Source of the DNA: Sphingobium sp. SCG-1
GTDB lineage: Bacteria; Pseudomonadota; Alphaproteobacteria; Sphingomonadales; Sphingomonadaceae
Direction of reading: 5' to 3'
Length of the DNA: 64,000 nt
NCBI RefSeq assembly: GCF_002953135.1
Contig: NZ_CP026372.1
Span: 1,364,001 to 1,428,000, forward strand
Positions 26,615 to 35,098 of this stretch are shown in pieces. The translations under genes and the position numbers were made by a program. Each line of letters opens with the position of its first letter. Position 1 is the stretch's first letter. The notes beneath the pieces are model-generated. The model did not search any database. It had not been told where the DNA came from and saw only the letters and a list, made by a program, of their open reading frames with translations.

Positions 26615-27727
26615 ATGAAGGCCACTATCGAACGCGCAACGCTCCTGAAAAGTCTGGGCCATGTCCAGTCGGTGGTCGAGCGTCGCAATACCATTCCGAT
26701 TCTGTCCAACGTGCTGATCGAAGCGACGGCGGATGGATCGATAAAGCTGATGGCTACCGATCTCGACTTGCAGGTTGTCGAAAGCGTGCAGGCTCAGGTG
26801 GAGACGGCTGGCGCGACGACGATTTCGGCGCATACCTTGTTCGATATTGCCCGGAAGCTGCCCGAAGGTAGCCAGGTTTCGCTGCATGCGTCGGAAGGCA
26901 AGATGCTGATCCAGGCAGGACGTGCGAAATTCAACCTGTCCACATTGCCGCGTGACGATTTCCCGGTGATCGCGGAAGGCGATTTGCCGACGAGCTTCGA
27001 ATTGCCTGCTTCGACGCTGATCCAGATCATCGACAAGACGCGTTTTGCGATCTCGACCGAAGAGACGCGCTATTATCTGAACGGCATCTTCCTGCATGTG
27101 TCGGACGATCCGCAGCCGGTGCTGAAAGCCGCCGCAACCGATGGGCATCGGCTGGCGCGCGTCACTGTCGCACGTCCCGATGGCGCGGAGGGCATGCCCG
27201 ACATCATCGTGCCGCGTAAGTGCATCGCCGAACTGCGCAAGCTGCTCGATGAAGTCGACGGCAGCGTGCAGGTTTCGCTTTCGGCGGGCAAGATCCGCTT
27301 TGGCATCGGCAGTGCGATCCTGACCAGCAAGCTGATCGACGGTACCTTCCCGGATTACAGCCGCGTTATCCCGACCGGCAACGACAAGCTGCTGCGCATC
27401 GACCCTCGCGGGTTCGAGGAGGGCGTCGATCGCGTTGCGACCATTGCGACGGAGAAGACGCGCGCGGTCAAGATGGCGCTCGACAAGGACAAGATCACGC
27501 TGTCTGTCACCAGCCCCGAAAACGGCACGGCGGCGGAAGAAGTCTCCGGCGATTACGCTGGCGACAATTTCGAGATCGGCTTCAACGCGCGGTATCTGCT
27601 CGACATTCTGGGGCAGGTCGATGGCGACATCGTGGAACTGCACCTCGCCGACGCGGCTGCTCCGACGCTGATCCGCGAGAACGACAAGAGCGCGGCGCTG
27701 TACGTGCTCATGCCGATGCGAGTTTAG
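26615..27727 (+). CDS. dnaN: DNA polymerase III subunit beta (sliding clamp)
   Basis: Ring-shaped clamp that tethers the replicative polymerase to DNA. The 370 residues show the three-domain clamp with NTIPILSNVLIEA near the start, the hydrophobic-cleft residues in TDGHRLA and the canonical C-terminus YVLMPMRV. It stands alone, not beside dnaA or recF, as is common in sphingomonads. No DnaA-box cluster is visible nearby. A dispersed repeat follows 40 bp downstream. Confidence 0.97.
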   Translation: MKATIERATLLKSLGHVQSVVERRNTIPILSNVLIEATADGSIKLMATDLDLQVVESVQAQVETAGATTISAHTLFDIARKLPEGSQVSLHASEGKMLIQAGRAKFNLSTLPRDDFPVIAEGDLPTSFELPASTLIQIIDKTRFAISTEETRYYLNGIFLHVSDDPQPVLKAAATDGHRLARVTVARPDGAEGMPDIIVPRKCIAELRKLLDEVDGSVQVSLSAGKIRFGIGSAILTSKLIDGTFPDYSRVIPTGNDKLLRIDPRGFEEGVDRVATIATEKTRAVKMALDKDKITLSVTSPENGTAAEEVSGDYAGDNFEIGFNARYLLDILGQVDGDIVELHLADAAAPTLIRENDKSAALYVLMPMRV

Positions 27728-27767
27728 TTGGCGGTCAAGTGGTAGTGTAGGTCAAGAACTCAACAAT

Positions 27768-27864
27768 CCGTTCGGGCTGAGCTTGTCGAAGCCCCCCACT
27801 GAACGAAGTGAAGTGTGCTTCGCCTGCGGCTCAGCAGAACCCCCGACAAGCTCAGGGCGAACGG
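27768..27864. repeat. Dispersed inverted-repeat element, copy 3
   Basis: The left arm CCGTTCGGGCTGAGCTTGTC faces the right arm GACAAGCTCAGGGCGAACGG. The centre has GTGCTTCGCCTGCGGCTCAG, nearly the same as in copy 1. It lies between dnaN and the convergent symporter gene. Confidence 0.85.
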
Positions 27865-27897
27865 GGTTGGGGTGTTTTGCCTCCGATAGAGGCGGCG

Positions 27898-29229
27898 CTA
27901 TCCCTTCCGCTCATCCCGCACCATGTCCGGCGCCAAGTCCAGCCCTGCCGCACCCCCAGCCGCCGTATGCGAGGGCGCGTGCGGGCGCTCTACATATTCC
28001 GGCTCTTCGACCTCCAGCATCCCCTCCCATTTCGTCACCACGGACGTAGCGATGGCATTGCCGACCACGTTGGTCGCCGTCCGGCCCATGTCGAGGAACT
28101 GGTCGATGGCGAGGATGAACGCGACCCCCTCAACCGGCAGATTGAATTGCGCCAGCGTCGCGGCGACCACCACCAAAGAAGCGCGCGGCACGGCGGCGAT
28201 GCCCTTGCTGGTTATCATCAGCACCAGCAGGATCGTGATCTGCGTCGCCAGCGGCAAGTGGATATTATAGGCCTGCGCTATGAAGATCGTCGCGAAGGAC
28301 GCGTACATCATCGACCCGTCCAGATTGAAGCTGTAGCCCAAAGGCAGCACGAAGCTGGAAATGCGGCGCGGTACGCCGAAGCGGTCGAGTTGCTCCAGCA
28401 GCTTGGGATAAGCGGCTTCCGACGATGCGGTAGAGTAAGCGATCAGCAGCGGCTCCCGCACATAGCGCGCCAGCGTGAACACCCGCCGCCCCAGCACGAG
28501 AAAGCCCGCAAAGCCGAGGATGATCCATAGGGTCAGTAGCGCCAGATAGAACTCGCCGATCAACTGCCCGAAGGTGATGAGCACGCCCAGACCCTGCACC
28601 GTCACCACCGAGGCGATTGCCCCGAACACCGCAAACGGCGCGACTTTCATCACGTAGCTGGTGACTTGCAGCATCAGTTCGACCAGCGATTCCACGACCG
28701 CGAGGATTGGCTTGCCGCGCTCGCCGATGGCAGTGAGGCCGACGCCGATGAACAGCGAGAACACCACGATCTGCAAGATGGCGTTGGTCGCCATCGCGTC
28801 GACCATCGAAGTCGGGAAGACGTGCAGGACAAAGTCGCGGAAATTGAGCGCCTTGGTGTCGACGCCCGCATCCGCGCCGCTCTGCACGAGGTTGAGGCCG
28901 ACGCCCGGCTCGAAAAAGTTGACGAATATGAGGCCGAGGCTGAGCGAGATGAGGCTGGCGGTGATGAACCACAATAGCGCTCGCCCGCCGATCCGTCCCA
29001 GCGCGGCGCTATCGCCCATGTTCGCGATGCCGGACACAAGCGTGGCGAACACCAGCGGCGCGATAATCATCTTGATGAGGTGGAGGAAGATGTCGGCGAG
29101 CAAGTGGAAATAGCCTGCGACGTCCTTTGCCTGATCCTTGTCCGCGCCGATCCACTGGTTCGCGATGAAGCCAGTGATGACGCCGAGAATCATGGCGATC
29201 AGGATGATGGAAGTAAGGCGCTTGGCCAT
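27898..29229 (-). CDS. Dicarboxylate/amino acid:cation symporter (DAACS family)
   Basis: Sodium- or proton-coupled uptake of C4-dicarboxylates or acidic amino acids across the inner membrane. The 443 residues have eight membrane helices and two re-entrant hairpins. The first hairpin carries STASSEAAYPKLLEQL and the cation site is in GYSFNLDGSMMYAS; DMGRTATNVVGNA marks helix 8. The C-terminal 40 residues are polar. DctA and GltP cannot be told apart from sequence alone. Confidence 0.92.
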   Translation of the reverse strand: MAKRLTSIILIAMILGVITGFIANQWIGADKDQAKDVAGYFHLLADIFLHLIKMIIAPLVFATLVSGIANMGDSAALGRIGGRALLWFITASLISLSLGLIFVNFFEPGVGLNLVQSGADAGVDTKALNFRDFVLHVFPTSMVDAMATNAILQIVVFSLFIGVGLTAIGERGKPILAVVESLVELMLQVTSYVMKVAPFAVFGAIASVVTVQGLGVLITFGQLIGEFYLALLTLWIILGFAGFLVLGRRVFTLARYVREPLLIAYSTASSEAAYPKLLEQLDRFGVPRRISSFVLPLGYSFNLDGSMMYASFATIFIAQAYNIHLPLATQITILLVLMITSKGIAAVPRASLVVVAATLAQFNLPVEGVAFILAIDQFLDMGRTATNVVGNAIATSVVTKWEGMLEVEEPEYVERPHAPSHTAAGGAAGLDLAPDMVRDERKG

Positions 29230-29702
29230 GCGGTCCCCCGGAAATATGTTCGAGGGATTGACCCCGATGCTGTTGCCTACTGACTATCAGGGCAGAACGG
29301 TCGGGGCAACGCAAGCCGCCACTGGCACGCGATGGGGCGAGAAATGAGCCATGTTGGGCCGGAAGGTCACGAAAGTCACGCTACGTCACCCCCCACTTGG
29401 CTTCCGCGGCCTTCTGGTAGATCTGAATAGAAGTGCGAGAGGGGGCGTGAGAGCATAGGGGACACGCGGGCCAGCCGACCCCCGGATACGTGTGCAGCTA
29501 TGAGGGGCTGCGCCCAATTTCCACCCACAGCCTTTGCCGTCAGTGCAATGATGCCGCCATGTGTCGCTCCGGCTGGTCGTCCCGAAATGGGTCGAGGGGA
29601 TCGCGGCATGGACGTGCTTGCGGGACGTTCGGCTTGAGGTAGGGCGCGACTGTAGCGGCGGGGAGAGCGTGTAGGACAGCGCAATCTGCATACCTAATAA
29701 AC
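29230..29702. other. Intergenic region without a confident gene
   Basis: About 470 bases between the symporter and the second small outer membrane protein. Minus-strand frames of about 100 codons exist but resemble no family. One minus-strand frame ends in QIYQKAAEAKWGVT, which looks like a genuine C-terminus, yet nothing coding-like precedes it. The stretch may be a decayed gene. Confidence 0.4.
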
Positions 29703-29727
29703 AAAAAGGCGGCGAGTGGACGCCGCC
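29703..29727 (-). terminator. Terminator of the second small outer membrane protein gene
   Basis: On the minus strand GGCGGCG and CGCCGCC pair around a 6-base loop, followed by TTTTTGTTT. It starts 23 bases past the stop codon at 29751. Confidence 0.85.
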
Positions 29728-29750
29728 TTCCTGTAAAATTTGCCTCTGAA

Positions 29751-30233
29751 TTAGAAGCGATAGCCCAGACCGATTACCGTCTGATACAGTTCGCCGTCGG
29801 CTTCATAGTTGCCGTAACGTGTTTCGATATTTGCATAGAGGTTGCCGAACTTCTGCTCGACGCCAAGGCCGACCTTCACGCCGTCCAGCGAGCCGGAAAA
29901 GCCGTTCGCGTCCAGGTTGGTATAGCCGAGCGTGCCATAAACCAGCGTCCGCGGCGTAGCCTTGAAGCCTGCACGGGCGGCGAGCGTCAGGTCGCGGAAG
30001 TCGGAATTGTCGTCGTCGAAGAGACCAGTATATGAGCCGGTCACGCCAACAACGGTGTTGCCAAGATCGAAATCATAACCAGCGTTGATACCATAGGTTG
30101 CTTCGTCGGTGCCGGCGAAATCATCGTCAACGGCACCGAGTTCGACGCCAACGCGCGCGCCGGAAAATTCTTGAGCGAAAGCCGGCGTGGCGGTCAGAGC
30201 GGCCACAGCAAATACGGCAAAAAAGCGCTTCAT
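29751..30233 (-). CDS. Small outer membrane beta-barrel protein
   Basis: 160 residues with a signal peptide ending in PAFA and mature start QEFSG. About eight amphipathic strands and a terminal GLGYRF mark an outer membrane barrel. The ATG at 30233 is chosen because it begins the signal peptide (MKRFFAVFAVAAL). The gene is monocistronic with its own terminator. It shares an upstream palindrome, TGACA-N5-TGTCA, with the small barrel gene at 15971. Function unknown. Confidence 0.85.
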   Translation of the reverse strand: MKRFFAVFAVAALTATPAFAQEFSGARVGVELGAVDDDFAGTDEATYGINAGYDFDLGNTVVGVTGSYTGLFDDDNSDFRDLTLAARAGFKATPRTLVYGTLGYTNLDANGFSGSLDGVKVGLGVEQKFGNLYANIETRYGNYEADGELYQTVIGLGYRF

Positions 30234-30319
30234 TGTAAAAACAGTCCTTTCATTCCGTCGCCGATACGAGGCGACGGGAGGCCCTCTACTGCCAACCATT
30301 TCCAGTTTCACCTCAATTA

Positions 30320-30334
30320 TGACAATGACTGTCA
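30320..30334. promoter_or_regulatory. Palindromic operator candidate TGACA-N5-TGTCA
   Basis: A perfect 5-base inverted repeat with a 5-base centre, 87 bp upstream of the start codon at 30233. It matches the palindrome at 15865-15881 in core sequence, spacing and distance to the gene. On the gene's strand both read TGACA-NNNNT-TGTCAT. Confidence 0.5.
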
Positions 30335-30511
30335 CATCTCTCGGAGGTGTAGCTTTTTGGCAACAGAAACTGTTGCAGGGCGTTTAAAAAGAAGATGAGA
30401 TTGAACGCATGGATTTCTAATAGTGGCGGTAATCAGCCAAAAACAGCGTCGTTGGCTCGCGTCGCCAAAGCACAAATCACCATGAAATTGTTGTATATCT
30501 GCATCGAGGTA

Positions 30512-31591
30512 TTACGAAAGGCTTCCACATTGTGCCCGATGAAGGAGACATTGGTCCGCCAACACCAGAGCCATCATCGCCTCCACGACCGGAACGCCGC
30601 GGATGCCGACGCAGGGATCATGGCGGCCTTTGGTGATGATGTCCGCGGCTTCGCCTTCGCGGGTGATCGTATCGACGGGGATCAGGATGGAACTGGTCGG
30701 CTTGAAGGCGACCCGGACCTTGATCGGTTGGCCGGTAGCGATGCCGCCCGCTATGCCGCCCGCGTGATTGGCCATGAAGACGGGCTTGCCGTCTTCGCCG
30801 GGGCGCATGGGGTCGGCATTGTCTTCACCGCGAAGGCGCGCGGCGGCGAAACCGTCGCCAATCTCGACGCCCTTGACCGCGTTGATGCTCATGCACGCAG
30901 CGGCAAGTTCGCTGTCGAGTTTGGCATAGAGGGGCGCGCCCCAGCCTGCGGGCACGCCGATGGCAATGCACTCGACCACCGCGCCGAGGGATGAGCCATC
31001 CTTGCGGGCGCTGTCGACCAGAACTTCCCAGCGCTTTGCGGCTTCCGGATCGGGGCAAAAGAAGGGATTCTCTTCGATCTGCGCGGCGTCGAAACGAGCC
31101 AGGTCGATGGCGTCGCCGCCGATCTCGCTGACATAGGCGAAGATGTCCACGTCCGGGATGACCAGCCGCGCCACGGCCCCCGCCGCCACGCGCGAGGCAG
31201 TTTCGCGCGCGCTCGAACGCCCGCCGCCGCGATAATCGCGAAAGCCATATTTCGCGTCATAGGCATAGTCGGCATGGCCGGGGCGATACGCCTTGGCGAC
31301 GTCGGAATAATCCTTGGAACGCTGGTCGACATTCTCGATCATCAGGCTGATCGGGGTGCCGGTGGTGCGGCCTTCGAACACGCCGGAGAGGATGCGGACC
31401 TGGTCCGGCTCCTGCCGCTGCGTCGTATATTTGGATGTGCCGGGGCGGCGCTTGTCGAGGAACGGCTGAATGTCGCTCTCGTCCAGCGACAGGCCGGGAG
31501 GGCAGCCGTCCACTACTGCGCCGATGGCGGGGCCGTGGCTTTCGCCCCAGGTCGTGAAGCGAAATACGCGGCCGAAGGTGTTGAAACTCAT
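30512..31591 (-). CDS. aroC: Chorismate synthase
   Basis: Last common step to aromatic amino acids: converts EPSP to chorismate with reduced FMN. The 359 residues show the signatures GESHGPAIG near the start, RPGHADYAYDAKYG, GGGRSSARETASRVA and the later AGGIAGGIATGQP. The ATG at 31591 starts the usual MSFNTFGRVFR; an upstream extension is rejected. It lies 4 bp after fabI on the same strand as the last gene of the dnaJ-like / brkB / fabI / aroC operon. Confidence 0.97.
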   Translation of the reverse strand: MSFNTFGRVFRFTTWGESHGPAIGAVVDGCPPGLSLDESDIQPFLDKRRPGTSKYTTQRQEPDQVRILSGVFEGRTTGTPISLMIENVDQRSKDYSDVAKAYRPGHADYAYDAKYGFRDYRGGGRSSARETASRVAAGAVARLVIPDVDIFAYVSEIGGDAIDLARFDAAQIEENPFFCPDPEAAKRWEVLVDSARKDGSSLGAVVECIAIGVPAGWGAPLYAKLDSELAAACMSINAVKGVEIGDGFAAARLRGEDNADPMRPGEDGKPVFMANHAGGIAGGIATGQPIKVRVAFKPTSSILIPVDTITREGEAADIITKGRHDPCVGIRGVPVVEAMMALVLADQCLLHRAQCGSLS

Positions 31592-31595
31592 GCGC

Positions 31596-32417
31596 CTACT
31601 TGTCGAGGCCGATGTCGGGTGCATCCTCGGCCTTCATGCCGATGACGTTATAGCCTGCGTCGACATGGTGGATTTCGCCGGTGACGCCGCTGGCGAGGTC
31701 GCTCAGCAGGTAGAGCCCTGCGCCGCCGACATCGTCGATGGTGACGTTGCGGCGCATCGGCGAGTTATATTCGTTCCACTTCAGGATGTAGCGGAAGTCG
31801 CCGATGCCGCTGGCGGCCAACGTCTTGATCGGTCCGGCGGAAATGGCGTTCACGCGGATATTTTCCGGCCCCATGTCCATGGCGAGATATTTGACGCTGG
31901 TTTCCAGTGCGGCCTTCGCGACGCCCATCACGTTGTAGTGCGGGATCACCTTTTCCGCGCCGTAGTAGGACAGCGTCAGCAGTGCGCCGCCGTCCGGCAT
32001 CAGTTCGCGCGCGCGCTTGGCGACGGCGACGAAGCTGTAGGCGGAGATGTTCATCGTCATCAGGAAGTTGTCGAGCGTGGTGTCGTAGAATTTGCCCCGA
32101 AGCTCGTTCTTGTCGGAAAAGCCGATGGCGTGGACGATGAAGTCGATGGTGCCCCAGCGTTCCTTGAGCGCGTCGAACGTCGCGTCGAGCAACGCCATGT
32201 CCGACACGTCGCATGGGATCAGGAAGTCCGAGCCGACTTGCTCGGCCAAGGGGCGGACGCGCTTTTCCAGCGCTTCGCCCTGATAGGAGAAGGCAAGTTC
32301 CGCACCTTGGGCATGGAGCGCCTTCGCAATGCCCCAGGCGAGCGACTTATCGTTCGCAAGGCCCATGATGAGACCGCGTTTCCCCTTCATCAGGGTGCCC
32401 GTTATCCCGTCAGTCAT
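31596..32417 (-). CDS. fabI: Enoyl-[acyl-carrier-protein] reductase [NADH]
   Basis: Reduces the enoyl-ACP double bond in each round of fatty acid elongation. The 273-residue SDR-type protein has the FabI cofactor pattern GLANDKSLAWGIAKAL, the catalytic Tyr/Lys set in SYYGAEKVIPHYNVMGVAKAALE region, and the substrate-loop sequence SAGPIKTLAASGI. It lies 15 bp after the BrkB gene. The FabI type is the target of triclosan; no resistance substitution can be judged here. Confidence 0.96.
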   Translation of the reverse strand: MTDGITGTLMKGKRGLIMGLANDKSLAWGIAKALHAQGAELAFSYQGEALEKRVRPLAEQVGSDFLIPCDVSDMALLDATFDALKERWGTIDFIVHAIGFSDKNELRGKFYDTTLDNFLMTMNISAYSFVAVAKRARELMPDGGALLTLSYYGAEKVIPHYNVMGVAKAALETSVKYLAMDMGPENIRVNAISAGPIKTLAASGIGDFRYILKWNEYNSPMRRNVTIDDVGGAGLYLLSDLASGVTGEIHHVDAGYNVIGMKAEDAPDIGLDK

Positions 32418-32432
32418 GCCTTTTTTATCCTT

Positions 32433-33383
32433 TTATTCTTGTGTGACGGGGGCGGTATCCCCGTCCGGAAATTCCGCCAGCGCCGCATTGAGTTCGGCGC
32501 CAATTACCACGCCAAGCCCGACTAGGAAGAAAAAAATGAGGGTAATCATGACGCCTGCAAGGCTGCCATAGGTCAGATCGTAGCTGGTGAGGTGCGACAA
32601 TGCGGCGGGCAGGAGGATAAGCGTGCCATACCACCATGCCGCCGTCAGCAGCGCGCCGGGCCATTTGGGGAACTGCGATCCCCGGTATTTGCTGGGCGTG
32701 AGCGACACGAACAGCGAGTAGAGCGCGAGGGTAAGGACTGCCATCGGCACGACCTTGCTGGTGGTAACGATGCCGATTGCCTCGTCTGCGAAGGGCAGGA
32801 CGCGGACGAGAAATTCCTCCGCGCCTTGGAGCATCAACTGGATCGAGAAAGCGAACATCGCGGCGAACACGCTGACGATGATGATGCCGATCGAGCCGAG
32901 CCGGTACTGCCAGAAGGCGCGGCCGCTGCGGGTGCCGTAGGCCCGGCGCAATATGTCGCGGATCGTTTCAATGAGGCTGCCGACCGACCACAGGCCGACG
33001 ATCCCGCCGAGCCACAGGACGCCGCTGGAAAGGCGGGCGTTGATGACCTGCTCGATCGGGCCGCGCAGCACATCGGCGACGCTGGGCGGCACTGTCAGCA
33101 GGAAGCCGTTCACGGCGGCAAGGCCGTCCTGCGTGCGGCCGAAAATGCTGGTTATCGCGGCCGCGACGATGAAGAACGGGAACAGCGTGAGCAACGACAT
33201 ATAGGCCAGGTTGCCCGCGTGAATGAAGCCGTCGGTGTATACGCCGATCGCCACCCGCTTCATTACCTGTATTGCGTTAGCGCCGGGTTTGAAGCGCGAG
33301 AGCCGGAAGCGGTGCGCATGTTCCGGCTCCGCGAGCAGACGCTGCCGCCGTGCCTCGGGCGATTCGGGGGAGACGTCTCTCAT
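32433..33383 (-). CDS. YihY/BrkB-family inner membrane protein
   Basis: 316 residues with six hydrophobic segments and the family pattern of an amphipathic start (KRVAIGVYTDGFIHAGNLAYMS), a GIVGLWSVGSLIETIRDILRRAYG-type loop and YGSLAGVMITLIFFFL near the end. BrkB/YihY proteins are of unknown function; the early link to ribonuclease BN was withdrawn. It sits 15 bp after the DnaJ-like gene and 15 bp before fabI, so it is co-transcribed with lipid synthesis. Confidence 0.9.
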   Translation of the reverse strand: MRDVSPESPEARRQRLLAEPEHAHRFRLSRFKPGANAIQVMKRVAIGVYTDGFIHAGNLAYMSLLTLFPFFIVAAAITSIFGRTQDGLAAVNGFLLTVPPSVADVLRGPIEQVINARLSSGVLWLGGIVGLWSVGSLIETIRDILRRAYGTRSGRAFWQYRLGSIGIIIVSVFAAMFAFSIQLMLQGAEEFLVRVLPFADEAIGIVTTSKVVPMAVLTLALYSLFVSLTPSKYRGSQFPKWPGALLTAAWWYGTLILLPAALSHLTSYDLTYGSLAGVMITLIFFFLVGLGVVIGAELNAALAEFPDGDTAPVTQE

Positions 33384-33398
33384 GCAGGGATCAACGCC

Positions 33399-34340
33399 TC
33401 AGACGCCGAGATGCCCCCGGACGGTGCGCTTGTCCTGCCAGCTTTCCACGAACGCTTTCAACGCGGCGTCGTCGGCGGGCACGTCGATCATCAGCGTGAC
33501 GAGTTGATCGCCGCGCGTGCCGCCCTTGCCGGTGAAGCCGCGATCCTTGAGGCGAAGCGTCTTGCCGGACGCCGATCCGGGGGTAATGGCGAGCATCACC
33601 GGGCCTTCGACGGTCGGCACCTTCACCTTCGCACCGTTGACTGCCTCGTCTAGCGTGATCGGCAGGTTCAGGCGCACATTGTCGCCGTCGCGTGTGAAGA
33701 AGGGGTGATTGCCCACTTCGATGGTGATGATGGCGTCGCCCGGACCAGCCGCGCCCGGCGCGCCTTTGCCGGCGAGGCGCATCTGCGTGCCGGTCTCGAC
33801 GCCTGCGGGCAGCTTTACGTCGATGGTTTTGCCGTCTTGCAGGGTGATCCGCTGCGGCGCGCCGATGGCAGCGTCGATGAACGACACGGCGAGGCGATAG
33901 GCGACGTTCGCGCCTTTGGCTGGAGGTGCGCCGCGACCGCCGCGCCCGAAACCGCCAAAGCCGCCACCGCCCGCCGCCGCGCCACGTCCGCCGCCGAACA
34001 GTCCTTCGAAGATGTCGCCGAAGTCGCCGCCGCCCTGGCTGAACTCGAAATCGCCCGGAGCGCCGCGTCCACCACCGGGATGGCCACGACCGCCGCCATA
34101 GCCGAACGGCATCGCCGGATTGCCATCGCCGTCGATCTCGCCGCGATCGAATTGCGCGCGCTTGTCCTTGTCGGTCAGCAGATCATAGGCGCGCGTGACG
34201 TCCGAGAATTTCTCGGCAGCCTTGGGATTGTCTTTGTTGCGATCGGGATGGAGCGTCTTGGCCAGCGTGCGATAGGCCTTTTTGATCTCGGCTTCGCTCG
34301 CGCCGCGCGCCACGCCCAATGTGCTGTAGGGGTCCGCCAT
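33399..34340 (-). CDS. DnaJ-family co-chaperone (CbpA-like, without zinc finger)
   Basis: 313 residues. The J domain at about 1-70 has the HPD motif (TLHPDRNKD) that stimulates DnaK. A long Gly/Phe/Arg-rich linker follows (about 80-150), then a C-terminal substrate-binding domain with no CxxCxGxG repeats. That is the type II layout of CbpA. The ATG at 34340 starts MADPYSTLGV. It heads the operon with brkB, fabI and aroC and is divergent from pdxH. Confidence 0.92.
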   Translation of the reverse strand: MADPYSTLGVARGASEAEIKKAYRTLAKTLHPDRNKDNPKAAEKFSDVTRAYDLLTDKDKRAQFDRGEIDGDGNPAMPFGYGGGRGHPGGGRGAPGDFEFSQGGGDFGDIFEGLFGGGRGAAAGGGGFGGFGRGGRGAPPAKGANVAYRLAVSFIDAAIGAPQRITLQDGKTIDVKLPAGVETGTQMRLAGKGAPGAAGPGDAIITIEVGNHPFFTRDGDNVRLNLPITLDEAVNGAKVKVPTVEGPVMLAITPGSASGKTLRLKDRGFTGKGGTRGDQLVTLMIDVPADDAALKAFVESWQDKRTVRGHLGV

Positions 34341-34495
34341 TTTTACCTTTTGCATGTCCGTAACAAATTCAACGAAGTTGAAGGTCAGCTATCATGTGGA
34401 AAGCATCCTGTCGCGCTTCAAGCGCGTGCGAACGCAAGAAGGCCAGGTTTCCGGTGCGCCTCGACAGTGTGGCCTATGGTCCCTAAACAGCGGAC

Positions 34496-35098
34496 ATGAC
34501 CGATGAAACGCCCGATGCCGACATCCACGATCCCTTCCTGCTGTTCGACCATTGGTATGCAGCGGCACGCGAGAGCGAGATCAATGACAGCAACGCGATG
34601 GCGCTGGCAACGGCCGATGCGGCGGGGCATCCGTCGGTGCGCATGGTGCTGCTGAAGGGGCACGGGCCGGAGGGGTTTACCTTCTACACCAATCTGGAAG
34701 GGCGCAAGGCATCGCAGATCTTCGCCAATCCGCATGTCGCGCTGCTGCTCCACTGGAAGTCGCTGCGGCGGCAGATCCGGATCGAGGGTGCGGTGGAGCG
34801 CGTCGATGACGCGACGGCCGACGCCTATTTCGCGACGCGCGGGCGGGATTCGCAGCTTGGCGCCTGGGCATCGGACCAGTCGCGCCCGCTGGCATCGCGC
34901 GAAGTGTTCATGGATCGCTTCGAGGCGATGCAGACGAAGTTCGAAGGCGGCGACGTGACGCGCCCGCCGCATTGGTCGGGCTTCCGCGTCGTCCCTGAAC
35001 AGATCGAATTCTGGCAGGATCGCGCGCATCGCTTGCATGAGCGCCGCCTGTTCGCACGATCGGGCGATGGCTGGGCGGAATGCCTGCTCTACCCGTGA
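34496..35098 (+). CDS. pdxH: Pyridoxamine/pyridoxine 5'-phosphate oxidase
   Basis: FMN enzyme that makes pyridoxal 5'-phosphate, the active form of vitamin B6. The 200 residues have RMVLLKGHGPEGFTFYTN for FMN binding, the central LLHWKSLRRQIRIEG, and the C-terminal signature EFWQDRAHRLHERRLF. Length and C-terminus (ECLLYP) are complete. Its stop overlaps the start region of the CDF transporter, so the two are probably translated from one message. Confidence 0.95.
   Translation: MTDETPDADIHDPFLLFDHWYAAARESEINDSNAMALATADAAGHPSVRMVLLKGHGPEGFTFYTNLEGRKASQIFANPHVALLLHWKSLRRQIRIEGAVERVDDATADAYFATRGRDSQLGAWASDQSRPLASREVFMDRFEAMQTKFEGGDVTRPPHWSGFRVVPEQIEFWQDRAHRLHERRLFARSGDGWAECLLYP

Noticed and set aside
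25964..27643. Minus-strand frame of 559 codons spanning the IalB-like gene and the complement of dnaN
   Set aside because: Only its last 166 codons, from the signal-peptide start at 26464, are a real gene. The rest is antisense to dnaN.
17502..27864. CRISPR-like array from the three repeat copies
   Set aside because: The copies are thousands of bases apart, each is a single inverted repeat, and there are no regular spacers or cas genes.
29376..29691. Two overlapping minus-strand frames of about 100 codons
   Set aside because: Both are Arg/Pro/Ser-rich and neither shows domain-like sequence; kept only as an unexplained gap.
31470..32525. Plus-strand frame of 351 codons opposite fabI
   Set aside because: Antisense shadow; fabI on the other strand is unambiguous.
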